Below are positions 51,599 to 61,004 of a stretch of 64,000 nt of DNA, one piece after another. A program made the position numbers and the translations under genes. The stretch's first letter is position 1. Every line of letters starts with the position of its first letter. The notes beneath the pieces are model-generated. The model was given only the letters and a program-made list of their open reading frames with translations, searched no databases and was not told the DNA's origin. The stretch spans positions 1 to 64,000 of the forward strand of contig NZ_VSSR01000071.1 in the NCBI RefSeq assembly GCF_008123515.1. Direction: 5' to 3'. This DNA is from Bradyrhizobium cytisi. Its GTDB lineage: Bacteria > Pseudomonadota > Alphaproteobacteria > Rhizobiales > Xanthobacteraceae.

Positions 51599-53176
51599 AT
51601 GACACACGTCACCTTGCGCTCCGAATTCGAGACGCTGATCGACCCTTACGCGCCGGTCGCGCAGGTCGGCACAGGTTTTGACTTCACGGAAGGGCCGATC
51701 TGGCATCCCGTTGATCACTACCTTCTGTTCTCGGACATGCCGGGCGACGTGCGCCGGCGCTGGGATGCGCGGCGCGGCGTTGCCGAGGTCAAGCGTCCGT
51801 CGAACAAATGCAACGGCATGACTTACGATTCCGAGCTCAACCTGATCGTCTGCGAGCACGCGACCTCGTCGCTGATCCGCGAGCGGCCGGACGGACGGCG
51901 CGAGGTGCTGGCCTCGCACTTTGGCGGGCAGGAGCTCAACAGCCCCAACGACGTCTGCGTGCACTCGTCCGGCGCGATCTATTTCTCGGATCCCTGGTAC
52001 GGCCGCATGCCGGTCTACGGCGTCGAACGGCCGCGCCAGCTCGGCTTCCAGGGCGTCTATCGCGTGGTGCCCGGCAGCGAGCCCAAGCTGGTGGTCGACA
52101 GAACCCTGTTCGATCAACCGAACGGACTGTGCTTCTCGCCCGACGAGACATTGCTTTATGTCAATGACACCGTGCAGGCGCTGGTCCGCGTCTTCGACGT
52201 CAATGCCGACGGCACGTTGTCGAACGCGCGGGTGTTCGCAAGCGGCATCCGCTCCGAGCTGGAGCCGGGCCTGCCAGACGGCATGAAGTGCGACCAGCAC
52301 GGCAACGTCTGGGTCACCGCACCCGGCGGCGTCTGGGTCTATTCGCCGCGCGGCGAGCTGCTTGGAAAAGTTCGCGTGCCCGAGCTCGTCGCCAACCTCG
52401 CCTGGGGCGGACCGGATTTCCGCACGCTGTACCTGACCTCGACGCATTCGGTTTATGCCATCCCGACCAAGGCCGGCCCGCGCCACGAGCCCTACATGAG
52501 CGGCAGGCGCAGTGGTGGCGGCACCACGAGCGCCGGCCCTGCCGCCGCGGCGCCAATCCTGGCCGACGGCGAGTTGCGCCTCGATCCAAACCGCTGCGCC
52601 ATGATCATCCAGGACCTCCAGAACGACGTCATCATGGACGGCGGCGCCTTCGCCGAGTCCGGCGCGCCAGGGCACGCGAAGCAGCAGCATGTCGTCGAGA
52701 ATGTCCGCCGCCTCGCGGAGGCCGCGCGTGCCCGAGGCGTGGTCATCATCCACGTCTGGTTCGTGGTCGAGCCCGGCGCACCCGGCGTGACGCTGAACGC
52801 GCCGCTGTTCGAGGGTCTCGTCGACAGCAAGGCGATGGTGCGCGGCAGCTGGGGGGCGGCGCCGGTCTCCGGCCTCGAGCCGCGGCCCGGCGACTTCGTC
52901 GTCGAGAAGATGCGGATGAGCGCCTGGGAAGGCACGCGGCTCGAGACGATCCTCAAAGCCACCGGCCGCGACATGATCATCAACACCGGCGCCTGGACCA
53001 ACATGTCGGTCGAGCACACCGCGCGCACCGGTGCCGACAAAGGTTATTTCATGATCGTGCCGGAGGACTGCTGCTCGACCATGAATGCCGACTGGCACTC
53101 GGCCTCGATCAACTTTGCCATGCAGAACGTCGCGGTGGTCACCCGCGCGGACGCCGTCATTAGAGCGCTGGGATGA
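51599..53176 (+). CDS. SMP-30/gluconolactonase fused to isochorismatase-like hydrolase
   Basis: 525 residues. Residues ~1-300 are an SMP-30 beta-propeller (FTEGPIWHP, LNSPNDVCV and GLPDGMKCDQHGNVWV carry the metal ligands). After a Gly/Ala linker, residues ~328-525 are an isochorismatase-like domain with Asp339 (IIQDLQND) and Lys437 (VVEKMRM). The position of the usual nucleophilic Cys in TNxCVExTAR is Ser470 (TNMSVEHTAR). So the second domain either uses Ser, works like Cys-less true isochorismatases, or is inactive. The fusion suggests lactone hydrolysis followed by amide or ether cleavage. Confidence 0.9.
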   Translation: MTHVTLRSEFETLIDPYAPVAQVGTGFDFTEGPIWHPVDHYLLFSDMPGDVRRRWDARRGVAEVKRPSNKCNGMTYDSELNLIVCEHATSSLIRERPDGRREVLASHFGGQELNSPNDVCVHSSGAIYFSDPWYGRMPVYGVERPRQLGFQGVYRVVPGSEPKLVVDRTLFDQPNGLCFSPDETLLYVNDTVQALVRVFDVNADGTLSNARVFASGIRSELEPGLPDGMKCDQHGNVWVTAPGGVWVYSPRGELLGKVRVPELVANLAWGGPDFRTLYLTSTHSVYAIPTKAGPRHEPYMSGRRSGGGTTSAGPAAAAPILADGELRLDPNRCAMIIQDLQNDVIMDGGAFAESGAPGHAKQQHVVENVRRLAEAARARGVVIIHVWFVVEPGAPGVTLNAPLFEGLVDSKAMVRGSWGAAPVSGLEPRPGDFVVEKMRMSAWEGTRLETILKATGRDMIINTGAWTNMSVEHTARTGADKGYFMIVPEDCCSTMNADWHSASINFAMQNVAVVTRADAVIRALG

Positions 53177-53806
53177 GTGGCGGTGAAGCTTCTGCACCTC
53201 TCCTGCTCCCCACGCGCCGATTCCGAGTCGAGCGCCGGTGCACGGACGTTCCTTGACGGCTTTCGCCAGGCCCGCCCCGACTGGGACATCGACGTCGTCG
53301 ATCTCTGGCGCGAGCTCATGCCGGAATTTGCAGGCCCCATCGTCGAGGCCAAATATGCGCGGATGAACGCGCTGGCCTTCAACGACGCGCAGCGGGACAG
53401 CTTTGCGCAGGCCGAGCGGATGGCGCTGCGCTTTTCGCTGGCCGACCGCGTGCTGATCTCGACGCCGATGTGGAATTTCGGCATCCCCTACAAGCTGAAG
53501 CAGTGGTTCGACATCGTCATCCAGCCCGGCCTGACGTTCCGATTCGATCCGGCGCAGGGTTACCTTCCTTTGCTGAAGGATCGGCCGACGATCGTCATCC
53601 TCGCCTCCGGCAGCGACTTTGCCACCGGCATGAACCGCGGCCGCATCGACATGGCGACTCCGTACCTGCGCGAGGCGCTTCGTTTCATAGGCGTCAGCGA
53701 CGTGCGCTTCGTGCCGATCGGCCCGACGGCAGGCCCGGCCGAGCCGATCCGTGCCGCCCGCGACACCGCCCACCGCCGCCTCGCCGAGATAGCGAAGCGG
53801 TTCTGA
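53177..53806 (+). CDS. Flavodoxin-fold NAD(P)H:quinone/azo reductase (AzoR type)
   Basis: 209 residues. The start is GTG immediately after the preceding stop; a second GTG two codons on is possible. The FMN-phosphate loop SCSPRADSESSAGA and the signature ISTPMWNFGIPYKLKQWFD are those of FMN-dependent NADH-azoreductases and related quinone reductases. It would reduce a quinone, nitro or azo compound by two electrons using NAD(P)H in the cytoplasm. It is the last gene of the rightward operon; the next gene is convergent. Confidence 0.9.
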   Translation: MAVKLLHLSCSPRADSESSAGARTFLDGFRQARPDWDIDVVDLWRELMPEFAGPIVEAKYARMNALAFNDAQRDSFAQAERMALRFSLADRVLISTPMWNFGIPYKLKQWFDIVIQPGLTFRFDPAQGYLPLLKDRPTIVILASGSDFATGMNRGRIDMATPYLREALRFIGVSDVRFVPIGPTAGPAEPIRAARDTAHRRLAEIAKRF

Positions 53807-53957
53807 GCTGCGCTCTTGTCACCCTTGCAGCGACTGAAGATCCGGCATCCCCGATTCAATGGCGGTCGGGATATCAGGCGCGCCGCTCGATCGCTTGTCG
53901 GGTGTGACCGCGAGCAGCCGTATCTTGCCCGCCTGACTCAAGAACCCTTGGCCACCG

Positions 53958-54473
53958 CTAGCCTCCCGCAGCAGCCGCACGTCGCGGCAGCTTCCAGTCC
54001 GGCCGGATGAAATGGCAGGTGTAGCCGTCGGGATAGCGTTCGAGATAATCCTGATGCTCGGGCTCGGCCTCCCAGAATTCGCCGGCGGGGGCGACTTCCG
54101 TCACCACCTTGCCGGGCCACAGGCCCGATGCCTCGACATCGGCAATGGTGTCTTCGGCGACGTGCTTCTGTTCGTCTGACGTGTAGAAAATCGCGGAGCG
54201 GTAGCTCGTGCCGAGATCATTGCCCTGACGGTTGAACGTCGTGGGATCGTGGATCTGGAAGAAGAACTCAAGCATGGTCCGGAAGCTGGTCTTCGCGGGA
54301 TCGAACATGATCTCGATTGCTTCGGCGTGGCCTTCGTGATTGCGATAGGTGGCGTTCTTCACCCGACCGCCGGTGTAGCCGACCCGCGTCGAGATCACGC
54401 CAGGCTGCTTGCGGATGAGATCCTGCATGCCCCAGAAACATCCTCCAGCCAAAACTGCGCGCTCTGTCGTCAT
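53958..54473 (-). CDS. msrA: Peptide methionine-S-sulfoxide reductase
   Basis: 171 residues from the ATG at 54471-54473, which has TGGAG upstream; in-frame ATGs seven and four codons earlier are possible. The active site GGCFWG (Cys12) is near the N-terminus as usual, with [17 protein letters not shown] and [18 protein letters not shown] all conserved. It repairs oxidised methionine in proteins with thioredoxin. It stands alone, convergent with the azoreductase gene. Confidence 0.95.
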   Translation of the reverse strand: MTTERAVLAGGCFWGMQDLIRKQPGVISTRVGYTGGRVKNATYRNHEGHAEAIEIMFDPAKTSFRTMLEFFFQIHDPTTFNRQGNDLGTSYRSAIFYTSDEQKHVAEDTIADVEASGLWPGKVVTEVAPAGEFWEAEPEHQDYLERYPDGYTCHFIRPDWKLPRRAAAAGG

Positions 54474-54572
54474 TTGATGCTCCATCTGCTCCATCGGGAT
54501 TGCCGCGATTCAAGCGGAAACACCCCATCCTCGACGGCCCCTCGCCCAGGACTTTGCCTTCATCAGGCCGAT

Positions 54573-54620
54573 GCCGGCAAGTCCTGGTGTCGGCAAGTCC
54601 TGGTGCCGGCAAGTCCTGGC
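54573..54620. repeat. Three tandem 16-bp repeats
   Basis: GCCGGCAAGTCCTGGT (54573-54588) is followed by two near-identical copies (54589-54604 and 54605-54620), each differing by one base. The array lies between the osmC-type stop (54639) and the msrA start. A degenerate earlier piece may extend it leftwards. Such minisatellites vary in copy number between strains. Confidence 0.8.
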
Positions 54621-54638
54621 GCAGCTCCCAATATTCGG

Positions 54639-55061
54639 CTAGGTCAATTTGGCGTCGAGCGTAATCGTCGCGTTGAGCACTTTCGACACCGGACAGTTCT
54701 TCTCGGCCTCGCCGGCGATACGGGCAAAACCGGCGTCGTCGAGGTTGGGCACTTTGGCACGCAAGGTCAGCGCCGACTTGCTGATCTTGAATCCCTTCCC
54801 TTCGGGATCGAGGGTAACCGCGGCCTCGGTGGAGAGCTCAGTCGGCGTGAAGCCAGCGAGCTGAAGACCGAAGGCCAGCGCCATCGTGAAGCAGCCGGCG
54901 TGGGCCGCTGCGATCAATTCCTCGGGATTGGTGCCCTTCTCGTTCTCGAACCGCGTCTTGAACGAATAGGGCGTCTCGGCGAGCACGCCGGATTCGCTCG
55001 ATAGATGGCCGGTCCCATCGCGGCCGGTGCCCTGCCATACTGCCTTTGCCTTGCGGATCAT
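54639..55061 (-). CDS. OsmC-family peroxidase
   Basis: 140 residues. The two redox cysteines are in AAHAGCFTMALAF (peroxidatic) and AEKNCPVSKVL (resolving). The start MIRKAKAVWQGTGRDGTGHLS is typical of the OsmC rather than Ohr subgroup, and AAGAG precedes the ATG. It detoxifies organic hydroperoxides in the cytoplasm using dihydrolipoyl or thiol partners. It may be transcribed with msrA, both being oxidative-stress genes on the same strand. Confidence 0.92.
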   Translation of the reverse strand: MIRKAKAVWQGTGRDGTGHLSSESGVLAETPYSFKTRFENEKGTNPEELIAAAHAGCFTMALAFGLQLAGFTPTELSTEAAVTLDPEGKGFKISKSALTLRAKVPNLDDAGFARIAGEAEKNCPVSKVLNATITLDAKLT

Positions 55062-55316
55062 CTCTTTCTCCTGGTTTTGCTTGCCTGCTTGCGCACCGCG
55101 CCGACGGAAGGCTATCCCGGCGTCACCGCGGTGTCGCCCTTCAACCGTTCGAGCGCCGGAGCGGTTCCGTCAAATACCGACCTGTCCGGCGTGGAAGCCT
55201 AGGCCTAGCCGGATTTCGACGTCGCCCGCGCGGTGGAAACCACGCGCCGCTCCAGCCGGATGTCTTCAGCCGCGACAGATGATCAGCTTGCGATCGACGT
55301 TGGCTGAAGAGGTTCT

Positions 55317-56300
55317 TTATCCCGCCGGCAGCGCATCGAGGTGGCAGGCCACCCACTGTTCGCCCCCAGCCGAACGAAGCTGCGGCTCTTCGGTCCGGCA
55401 GCGATCGAACACGTAGGGGCAGCGGGTGTGGAAGCGGCACCCGCTCGGCGGATTGATCGGGCTCGGCACGTCGCCGCCCAGGATGATGGGGTTGCGCTGC
55501 GCACCGGGCTCCGGCAACGGAACTGCCGAGAGCAGCGCCTTGGTATAGGGATGCCTGGGCGCCGCAAATATCTCCCGGCGCGGCGCCACCTCGACGATCT
55601 TGCCGAGATACATCACCGCAACGCGGTGGGTCATGTGCTCGACGATCGCGAGGTCATGGCTGATGAACAGCAATGCCAGCCCGAACTCGCGCTGAAGATC
55701 CTGCAAGAGGTTGACGATCTGCGCCTTGACCGAGACGTCGAGCGCCGAAACTGCCTCGTCGCAGACGATCAGCTCCGGCTCGGCCGCGAGCGCCCGTGCA
55801 ATGCCGATGCGCTGGCGCTGGCCGCCGGAGAATTCGTGTGGCCTGCGGTTGAGCGCTTCCCGCGGCAAGCGCACCGTGTCCATCAGCGCGGTCACGCGCG
55901 TCTCGAGGTCGGCCGCAGATTTGGCGAGGCCGAAATTGCGGATCGGCTCCGCCAGGATGTCGCGCACGCGCATGCGCGGATTGAGGCTCGAGAACGGATC
56001 CTGGAACACCACCTGCATGCGTTGCCGCATCTGGCGCATCGTGCTCGGATGCGCGTCGTCGATGCGCTGGCCATCGAGGATCACCTGGCCCGACGTCACG
56101 TCGAACAGCCGCAGGATTGCGCGGCCGACCGTCGACTTGCCGCAGCCGGATTCGCCGACCAGCGACAACGTCTCGCCGCGCGCAATCTCGAACGACACGC
56201 CGTCGACCGCGTAGACCCATTCGGACTTGCGCCCGAACAGGCCGGTCTTGACCGGAAAATGCTTCTTGAGGTCGTTGACCTGGAGCAGCGGGGGGCTCAT
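55317..56300 (-). CDS. Dipeptide/oligopeptide-type ABC transporter ATP-binding protein (DppF type)
   Basis: 327 residues. Walker [19 protein letters not shown], signature [16 protein letters not shown] and Walker [17 protein letters not shown] are intact. The C-terminal oligopeptide-transporter domain has the four-cysteine iron-sulfur region seen as [15 protein letters not shown] with a later Cys in VACHL. Its start overlaps the partner ATPase stop (ATGA). It is the last gene of the importer operon that follows the hydantoinase and D-carbamoylase genes. Confidence 0.93.
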   Translation of the reverse strand: MSPPLLQVNDLKKHFPVKTGLFGRKSEWVYAVDGVSFEIARGETLSLVGESGCGKSTVGRAILRLFDVTSGQVILDGQRIDDAHPSTMRQMRQRMQVVFQDPFSSLNPRMRVRDILAEPIRNFGLAKSAADLETRVTALMDTVRLPREALNRRPHEFSGGQRQRIGIARALAAEPELIVCDEAVSALDVSVKAQIVNLLQDLQREFGLALLFISHDLAIVEHMTHRVAVMYLGKIVEVAPRREIFAAPRHPYTKALLSAVPLPEPGAQRNPIILGGDVPSPINPPSGCRFHTRCPYVFDRCRTEEPQLRSAGGEQWVACHLDALPAG

Positions 56301-57286
56301 GCCGCAACCGCTCCCTTGGCGGCGTAATGGCAGGCAGCGATGTGGCGCGGCGCCTTTTCCTCGAGACCCGGCGCATATTGCCGGCAGAGATCGGTCGCGA
56401 GCGCGCAGCGGCCGGCGAAGACGCAGCCGGTGATGGGCTTGCGCAGATCGGGCACCTGTCCGGGAATCTCGGCGAGCCGCCTCGCGGCGCCGGTCAGCGA
56501 GGAGCCGAGCCTCGGCACCGCGCCGAGCAGGCCCTGCGTATAGGGATGGCGCGGCGAGCGGAACAGCTCGGCGACCGGCGCCTCCTCGACTTTACGGCCG
56601 GCATACATGACCATGACGCGTTCGGCGATTTCGGCGACCACGCCGAGATCGTGCGTGATCAGGATGATCGCCGCACCGACACGGCGCTTCAAATCCAGCA
56701 TCAGCTTCAGGATCTGTGCCTGGATTGTGACGTCGAGCGCGGTGGTCGGCTCGTCCGCGATCAGGAGCTTCGGATTGCAGGCGAGCGCGATCGCGATCAT
56801 CACGCGCTGACGCATGCCGCCGGAAAGCTGGTGCGGATATTCGCGCACGCGCCGTTTCGGCTCGGGAATGCCGACCAGCGTCAACATCTCGATCGCGTGC
56901 GCCTCGGCGGCCTGCTGGTCCAGCCCCTGATGGATCATCAGCGTTTCACGGATCTGACGGCCGACGGTCAGCACCGGATTGAGGCTCGTCATCGGTTCCT
57001 GAAAGATCATCGAGATGTCGTTGCCGCGGATCGCGCGCATCTCGCGATCTGAAAGCTTCAAGATATCTTTGCCCGCGAAGCGGATGGCGCCTGCGATCCT
57101 GCCCGGCGGCTCCGGGATCAGCCGCATCAGGGACATCGAGGTCACCGACTTGCCGCAGCCGGACTCCCCGACGATGGCCAGCGTCTCGCCCTCATTGACG
57201 TGGAAGGATACGCCGTCGACCGCGCGGTTGATGCCGCTGGGCGTGCGGAAGTGGGTCTGCAGATTCTCGACTTCGAGCAGTGCCAT
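56297..57286 (-). CDS. Dipeptide/oligopeptide-type ABC transporter ATP-binding protein (DppD type)
   Basis: 329 residues from ATG 57284-57286 (earlier in-frame codons lack family similarity). Walker [18 protein letters not shown], signature [16 protein letters not shown], Walker [14 protein letters not shown]. The C-terminal [15 protein letters not shown] region matches the DppD iron-sulfur-like cysteines. It heterodimerises with the DppF-type ATPase. Located 20 bp downstream of the permease gene. Confidence 0.93.
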   Translation of the reverse strand: MALLEVENLQTHFRTPSGINRAVDGVSFHVNEGETLAIVGESGCGKSVTSMSLMRLIPEPPGRIAGAIRFAGKDILKLSDREMRAIRGNDISMIFQEPMTSLNPVLTVGRQIRETLMIHQGLDQQAAEAHAIEMLTLVGIPEPKRRVREYPHQLSGGMRQRVMIAIALACNPKLLIADEPTTALDVTIQAQILKLMLDLKRRVGAAIILITHDLGVVAEIAERVMVMYAGRKVEEAPVAELFRSPRHPYTQGLLGAVPRLGSSLTGAARRLAEIPGQVPDLRKPITGCVFAGRCALATDLCRQYAPGLEEKAPRHIAACHYAAKGAVAA

Positions 57287-57305
57287 CGCGATCAGCCTCG
57301 ATACA

Positions 57306-58229
57306 TCAGAGGCTCTTGGCCATGCGCGGATCGAGCGCATCGCGAAGGCCGTCGCCCAGCAGGTTGACCGCGAGCACGGTGACGGACAGGAATGCCGCCG
57401 GGAAGAACACGATATAGGGCTTGACCTGCCACAGCGCGCGGCCCTCGGCCATGATGTTGCCCCAGGACGGAATGGTCGGCGGCGTGCCGGCGCCGATGAA
57501 GGACAGGATCGCCTCCGTGATCATCGCGCTGGCGCAGATATAGGTCGCCTGCACCAACATCGGCGCCAGCGTGTTGGGCAGGATATGGCGCAGGATGATC
57601 ATCGGCGTGCGCGTGCCGCAGGCTACCGCCGCATCGACATAGGGCTGTTCGCGCAACGACAGCACGACGCTGCGGACGAGGCGCGAGACGCGCGGGATCT
57701 CGGCAACGGTGATCGCCAGGATGACGTTACCGACGCTGCCGCGCGTCAAGGCCATCAGCGCGATCGCCAGCAGGATCGGCGGGATCGACATCAAGCCGTC
57801 CATGAAGCGCATCAGGATGCCATCTGCCCAGCGGATGAAGCCGGCGACGATTCCGATGGCAAGACCCGCCGCGGACGCGAATATCGCAACGGACAGACCG
57901 ACCGTGAGCGAGACCCGCGCGCCAAACAGCACGCGCGAGTAGATATCGCGGCCGAGCACGTCGGAGCCAAACCAGAAAATAGCCGAGGGCGCGCGGGTCC
58001 GCTTGGCTGGTGCGAGCGCGGTCGGATCGACCGTGCCGAGATAGGGCGCAAAGACCGCGATAAGAACTAGCATCAGCAGCAGCGCGCCGCCGATGGCGAC
58101 CGTCGGATGGCTGCGCAGAAAACCGACGATGCCACGCCGGATCACAACGGGCCGAAGGATTTCGGGCAGTTGAGGCGCGACAACGAGGCCGGCCGGGAGC
58201 GCGTGCGGGTTGACGGTCATGTCGGTCAA
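57306..58229 (-). CDS. Dipeptide-type ABC transporter permease (DppC type)
   Basis: 307 residues if translation begins at TTG 58229, which has GAGGAT upstream and overlaps the DppB-type stop; ATG 58220 is an alternative. It has six membrane helices and DppC hallmarks [20 protein letters not shown] and the EAA loop [20 protein letters not shown]. It forms the channel with the DppB-type protein. Confidence 0.92.
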   Translation of the reverse strand: MTDMTVNPHALPAGLVVAPQLPEILRPVVIRRGIVGFLRSHPTVAIGGALLLMLVLIAVFAPYLGTVDPTALAPAKRTRAPSAIFWFGSDVLGRDIYSRVLFGARVSLTVGLSVAIFASAAGLAIGIVAGFIRWADGILMRFMDGLMSIPPILLAIALMALTRGSVGNVILAITVAEIPRVSRLVRSVVLSLREQPYVDAAVACGTRTPMIILRHILPNTLAPMLVQATYICASAMITEAILSFIGAGTPPTIPSWGNIMAEGRALWQVKPYIVFFPAAFLSVTVLAVNLLGDGLRDALDPRMAKSL

Positions 58230-59167
58230 TAGCGGATCCTCGGGTCAACGATCGTATAGGTGACGTCGATCATCAGATTGACCAACACGTAAACAAAGCT
58301 GAACAGCAGCACGATGCCCTGGATGACGGGATAGTCGCGGCGCAGGATCGCATCGATCGTCAGCCGCCCAAGGCCCGGGATCGCAAACACGCTTTCAGTC
58401 ACGACCGCGCCGCCGATCAAAAGCGCGATGCCGATCCCGATCACAGTGACGATCGGCACGGCTGCGTTCTTCAGCGCATGAACGAAGAGGATGCCGCCCT
58501 GCCCCAGGCCCTTGGCCCGCGCCGTGCGGATATAGTCCTGCTGCAGCACTTCGAGCATGGTCGCGCGAGTAATGCGCGCGATCAGCGCGATGTAGACGCA
58601 GCCGAGCGCGACCGCCGGCAGGATCAGATTTTGCAGCCAGGGCCAGAATCCCTCCGTGAGCGGCGTGTAGCCCTGCACTGGAAGCCATTCGAGCTCCAGC
58701 GCGAAGATATAGGCAAGGACATAGCCGACCACGAAGACCGGCAGCGAGAAGCCGAACACGGCGAACGCCATGATGGCGCGGTCGATCAGGCTGCCAGCCT
58801 TCCACGCGGCCACGACCCCGAGCGGCACCGCGACCACGATCGTGAGCAGCAGCGTGACCATCATCAGCGACAGCGTCGGCCCGAGGCGCTGGCCGATCAT
58901 CGTCGAAACCGGCAGGTTGGTGAAGATCGAGGTGCCGAGGTCGCCATGCAGGATACGCCAGACCCAGCTTCCGAACTGGATCAGGAAGGGCCGATCGAGG
59001 CCGAGGCTCTGGCGGATGCGCTCCACATCCTCCGGGCTTGCCTGGTCGCCCGCAATCACCACGGCGGGATCACCCGGCGCGATGTAGAGCAGGCTGAACA
59101 CGAACAGCGCGACGATTGCCATCACTGGCAAGGTCGAGACGATGCGCCGGAGGATGTAGGAGAGCAT
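58226..59167 (-). CDS. Dipeptide-type ABC transporter permease (DppB type)
   Basis: 313 residues, six membrane segments. Typical features include the N-terminal MLSYILRRIVSTLPVMAIV, IRQSLGLDRPFLIQFGSWV, and the EAA loop LEVLQQDYIRTARAKGLGQG. It is the first permease after the solute-binding gene (17 bp). Substrate could be peptides, but importers of this class also carry opines, nickel, or small amides. Confidence 0.93.
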   Translation of the reverse strand: MLSYILRRIVSTLPVMAIVALFVFSLLYIAPGDPAVVIAGDQASPEDVERIRQSLGLDRPFLIQFGSWVWRILHGDLGTSIFTNLPVSTMIGQRLGPTLSLMMVTLLLTIVVAVPLGVVAAWKAGSLIDRAIMAFAVFGFSLPVFVVGYVLAYIFALELEWLPVQGYTPLTEGFWPWLQNLILPAVALGCVYIALIARITRATMLEVLQQDYIRTARAKGLGQGGILFVHALKNAAVPIVTVIGIGIALLIGGAVVTESVFAIPGLGRLTIDAILRRDYPVIQGIVLLFSFVYVLVNLMIDVTYTIVDPRIRY

Positions 59168-59184
59168 CTGGCTTCAGCGCGCGG

Positions 59185-60789
59185 TCATGCGGATTTCGAC
59201 ACGCCCCAGAAGAACGGCAGCGGCCCTTTCGTGATGCCGGAGATGTTCTTGCGCCACGCCGTATAGCTCAGGAAGAATCCGGTCGGGGCGTACACGACAT
59301 CATCGAGTGCCGCCTTGTTGAGGCGACCGATGGCGGCCTTCTCCTCATCGAGGTTCTTGGCCTCGAACCAGGAAGAGACTTCCTTCTCGGTATTGGGGCT
59401 GCTGGGCCAGCCGAACCAGGCCTTGTCACCGTTGGCGCGAATGGCGGTGTAGGGCGCGGGATTGATGCAATCCGCGCCGGCGTGCCAGGTGTGGAACATG
59501 TTCCAGCCGCCCTGTCCCGGCGGCGTCTTCGCCGCGCGGCGCGAGCCGACCGTGCCCCAATCGGTGGCGACGAAGTCGACATTCATGCCGAGCTGCTTGA
59601 GGAGGTCCGCGGTCACATCGCCCTGCGCCTTGGTGATCGGCTGGTCCTGCGCCACCAGGCACGTCACCGGCTGGCCGGAATAACCGCTCTCGGCGAGCAG
59701 CTTCTTGGCCGCATCGAGATCGCGCTTGCCCTTCAGGATCTCGCCGCCCATCTCGGAATAGAGCGGCGTGTCCGGCGTGAAGTAGCCGGGCAGCGGCTTC
59801 CACAGCGAATTGTCGTCGCCGACGATGGCGCGCATATAGTCTTCCTGGCTCATCGCCATCAGCACCGCACGCCGCGCCCGCACGTCGTTGAAGGGCGGAT
59901 ACAGGAAGTTCATGCGGAACGAGCCGATATTGCCGAGGGGATCGCCGATATCGACGCTGATGTTCTTGTTCTTCTTCAGGACCGGAACGAGGTCGGCGAT
60001 CGGGCTCTCCCACCAGTCGACTTCGCCGTTCTGCAGCGCGGCCGCTGCGGTCGCCGCGTCCGGCATCACGATCCATTCAACGCGATCGACCAGGATCTGC
60101 TTGCCGCCGGCGAGCCACGACGCTTTCTCTTGCCGCGGCGCATAGTCGGCGAATTTCTCGAACACGGCTTTCGCGCCGGGGACCCACTCGCTCTTGGCGA
60201 ACTTCATCGGCCCGGAGCCGACATAGTCACCGATCTGCTTGAACGGGTCGGTCTGAGCGATCCGCTCCGGCATGATGAAGGCGCAAGGCGAGTTGTTCTT
60301 CGCGAGCGCGTAGAGCAACTTCGGGAAAGGCTGCTTCAGCACCCATTTGAAGGTGCGGTCGTCGACCGCGGTGAGCTCCTGCTGGAGCGCCTTGATCATC
60401 AGACCCATCGGATCGCGCGCCGCCCAGCGCGCAAGACTCGCGACGACGTCCTTGCTCAGCACCGGCTCGCCGTCATGGAATTTGAGCCCCGATCGCAGCT
60501 TGAACGTCCAGGTCGTGCCATCGTCGGTTACTTCCTCGGATTCGACCATCTGACGTTGCGGTTGAAGCGAGGAATCGATGCCGTAGAGCGTATCCCAGAC
60601 CAGCGCCGCCGCGTTGCGCACGACATATTGGGTGCCCCAGATTGGATCGAAATTGGCGAGATTGGCCTGTGGCACGAAGCGCAGGGTGCGGGCTGACGCG
60701 CCTTGCGCGATCGCAGGCGCCGAGAGGCTCCCCGACAGTGCCAAACCGCCCGCGCCGGCCAGTCCCTTCAATACGGTCCTGCGATCCAT
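59185..60789 (-). CDS. Dipeptide-type ABC transporter solute-binding protein (family 5)
   Basis: 534 residues from ATG 60787-60789, preceded by GGAGGATTTC. The signal starts MDRRTVLKGLAGAGGLALSG, which has a Tat-like basic pair, and ends near APAIAQG. Mature sequence has the family-5 features LRFVPQANLANFDPIWGTQY, GTTWTFKLRSGLKFHDGEP and the C-terminal FFLSYTAWRKNISGI. It gathers the ligand in the periplasm. An 18-bp perfect-arm dyad lies 62 bp upstream. Because hydantoinase and D-carbamoylase genes precede it on the same strand, hydantoins or carbamoyl amino acids are candidate ligands. Confidence 0.93.
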   Translation of the reverse strand: MDRRTVLKGLAGAGGLALSGSLSAPAIAQGASARTLRFVPQANLANFDPIWGTQYVVRNAAALVWDTLYGIDSSLQPQRQMVESEEVTDDGTTWTFKLRSGLKFHDGEPVLSKDVVASLARWAARDPMGLMIKALQQELTAVDDRTFKWVLKQPFPKLLYALAKNNSPCAFIMPERIAQTDPFKQIGDYVGSGPMKFAKSEWVPGAKAVFEKFADYAPRQEKASWLAGGKQILVDRVEWIVMPDAATAAAALQNGEVDWWESPIADLVPVLKKNKNISVDIGDPLGNIGSFRMNFLYPPFNDVRARRAVLMAMSQEDYMRAIVGDDNSLWKPLPGYFTPDTPLYSEMGGEILKGKRDLDAAKKLLAESGYSGQPVTCLVAQDQPITKAQGDVTADLLKQLGMNVDFVATDWGTVGSRRAAKTPPGQGGWNMFHTWHAGADCINPAPYTAIRANGDKAWFGWPSSPNTEKEVSSWFEAKNLDEEKAAIGRLNKAALDDVVYAPTGFFLSYTAWRKNISGITKGPLPFFWGVSKSA

Positions 60790-60850
60790 GAAATCCTCCC
60801 GGTAATGCCGTGATGCCGGCCGTATTGGCCAAGGGCAGGTGAAACAGAGC

Positions 60851-60868
60851 CCATTTGCGTGCAAATGG
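60851..60868. promoter_or_regulatory. Palindromic operator candidate
   Basis: CCATTTGC and GCAAATGG form perfect 8-bp arms around a 2-bp centre, located 62 bp upstream of the solute-binding protein start and within the 215-bp gap after the hydantoinase stop. Size and symmetry fit a dimeric regulator such as GntR, LacI or TetR types. No such regulator gene is present next to it in the window. Confidence 0.6.
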
Positions 60869-61004
60869 TATGCCAGTAACCGCGGGGCCGCCAGCGGGTT
60901 CTCATCGCCTTTTGGCCTATCGTTGCGCAGCAGCACGGACGAGACCGCGCCAAGGACACGCGAGGTGCTGGTCCGCGACGATCCTCATCGCGCCAGGTCC
61001 GCGA

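Noticed and set aside
49355-53773. Very long open frame (about 1470 codons) on the minus strand
   Set aside because: It is the antisense of five well-supported genes (VWA protein to azoreductase) and shows no protein family features.
55062-55316. Small gene between the OsmC-type and DppF-type genes
   Set aside because: The frame at 55005-55202 overlaps the OsmC-type gene start, has no ribosome-binding site and no recognisable motif.
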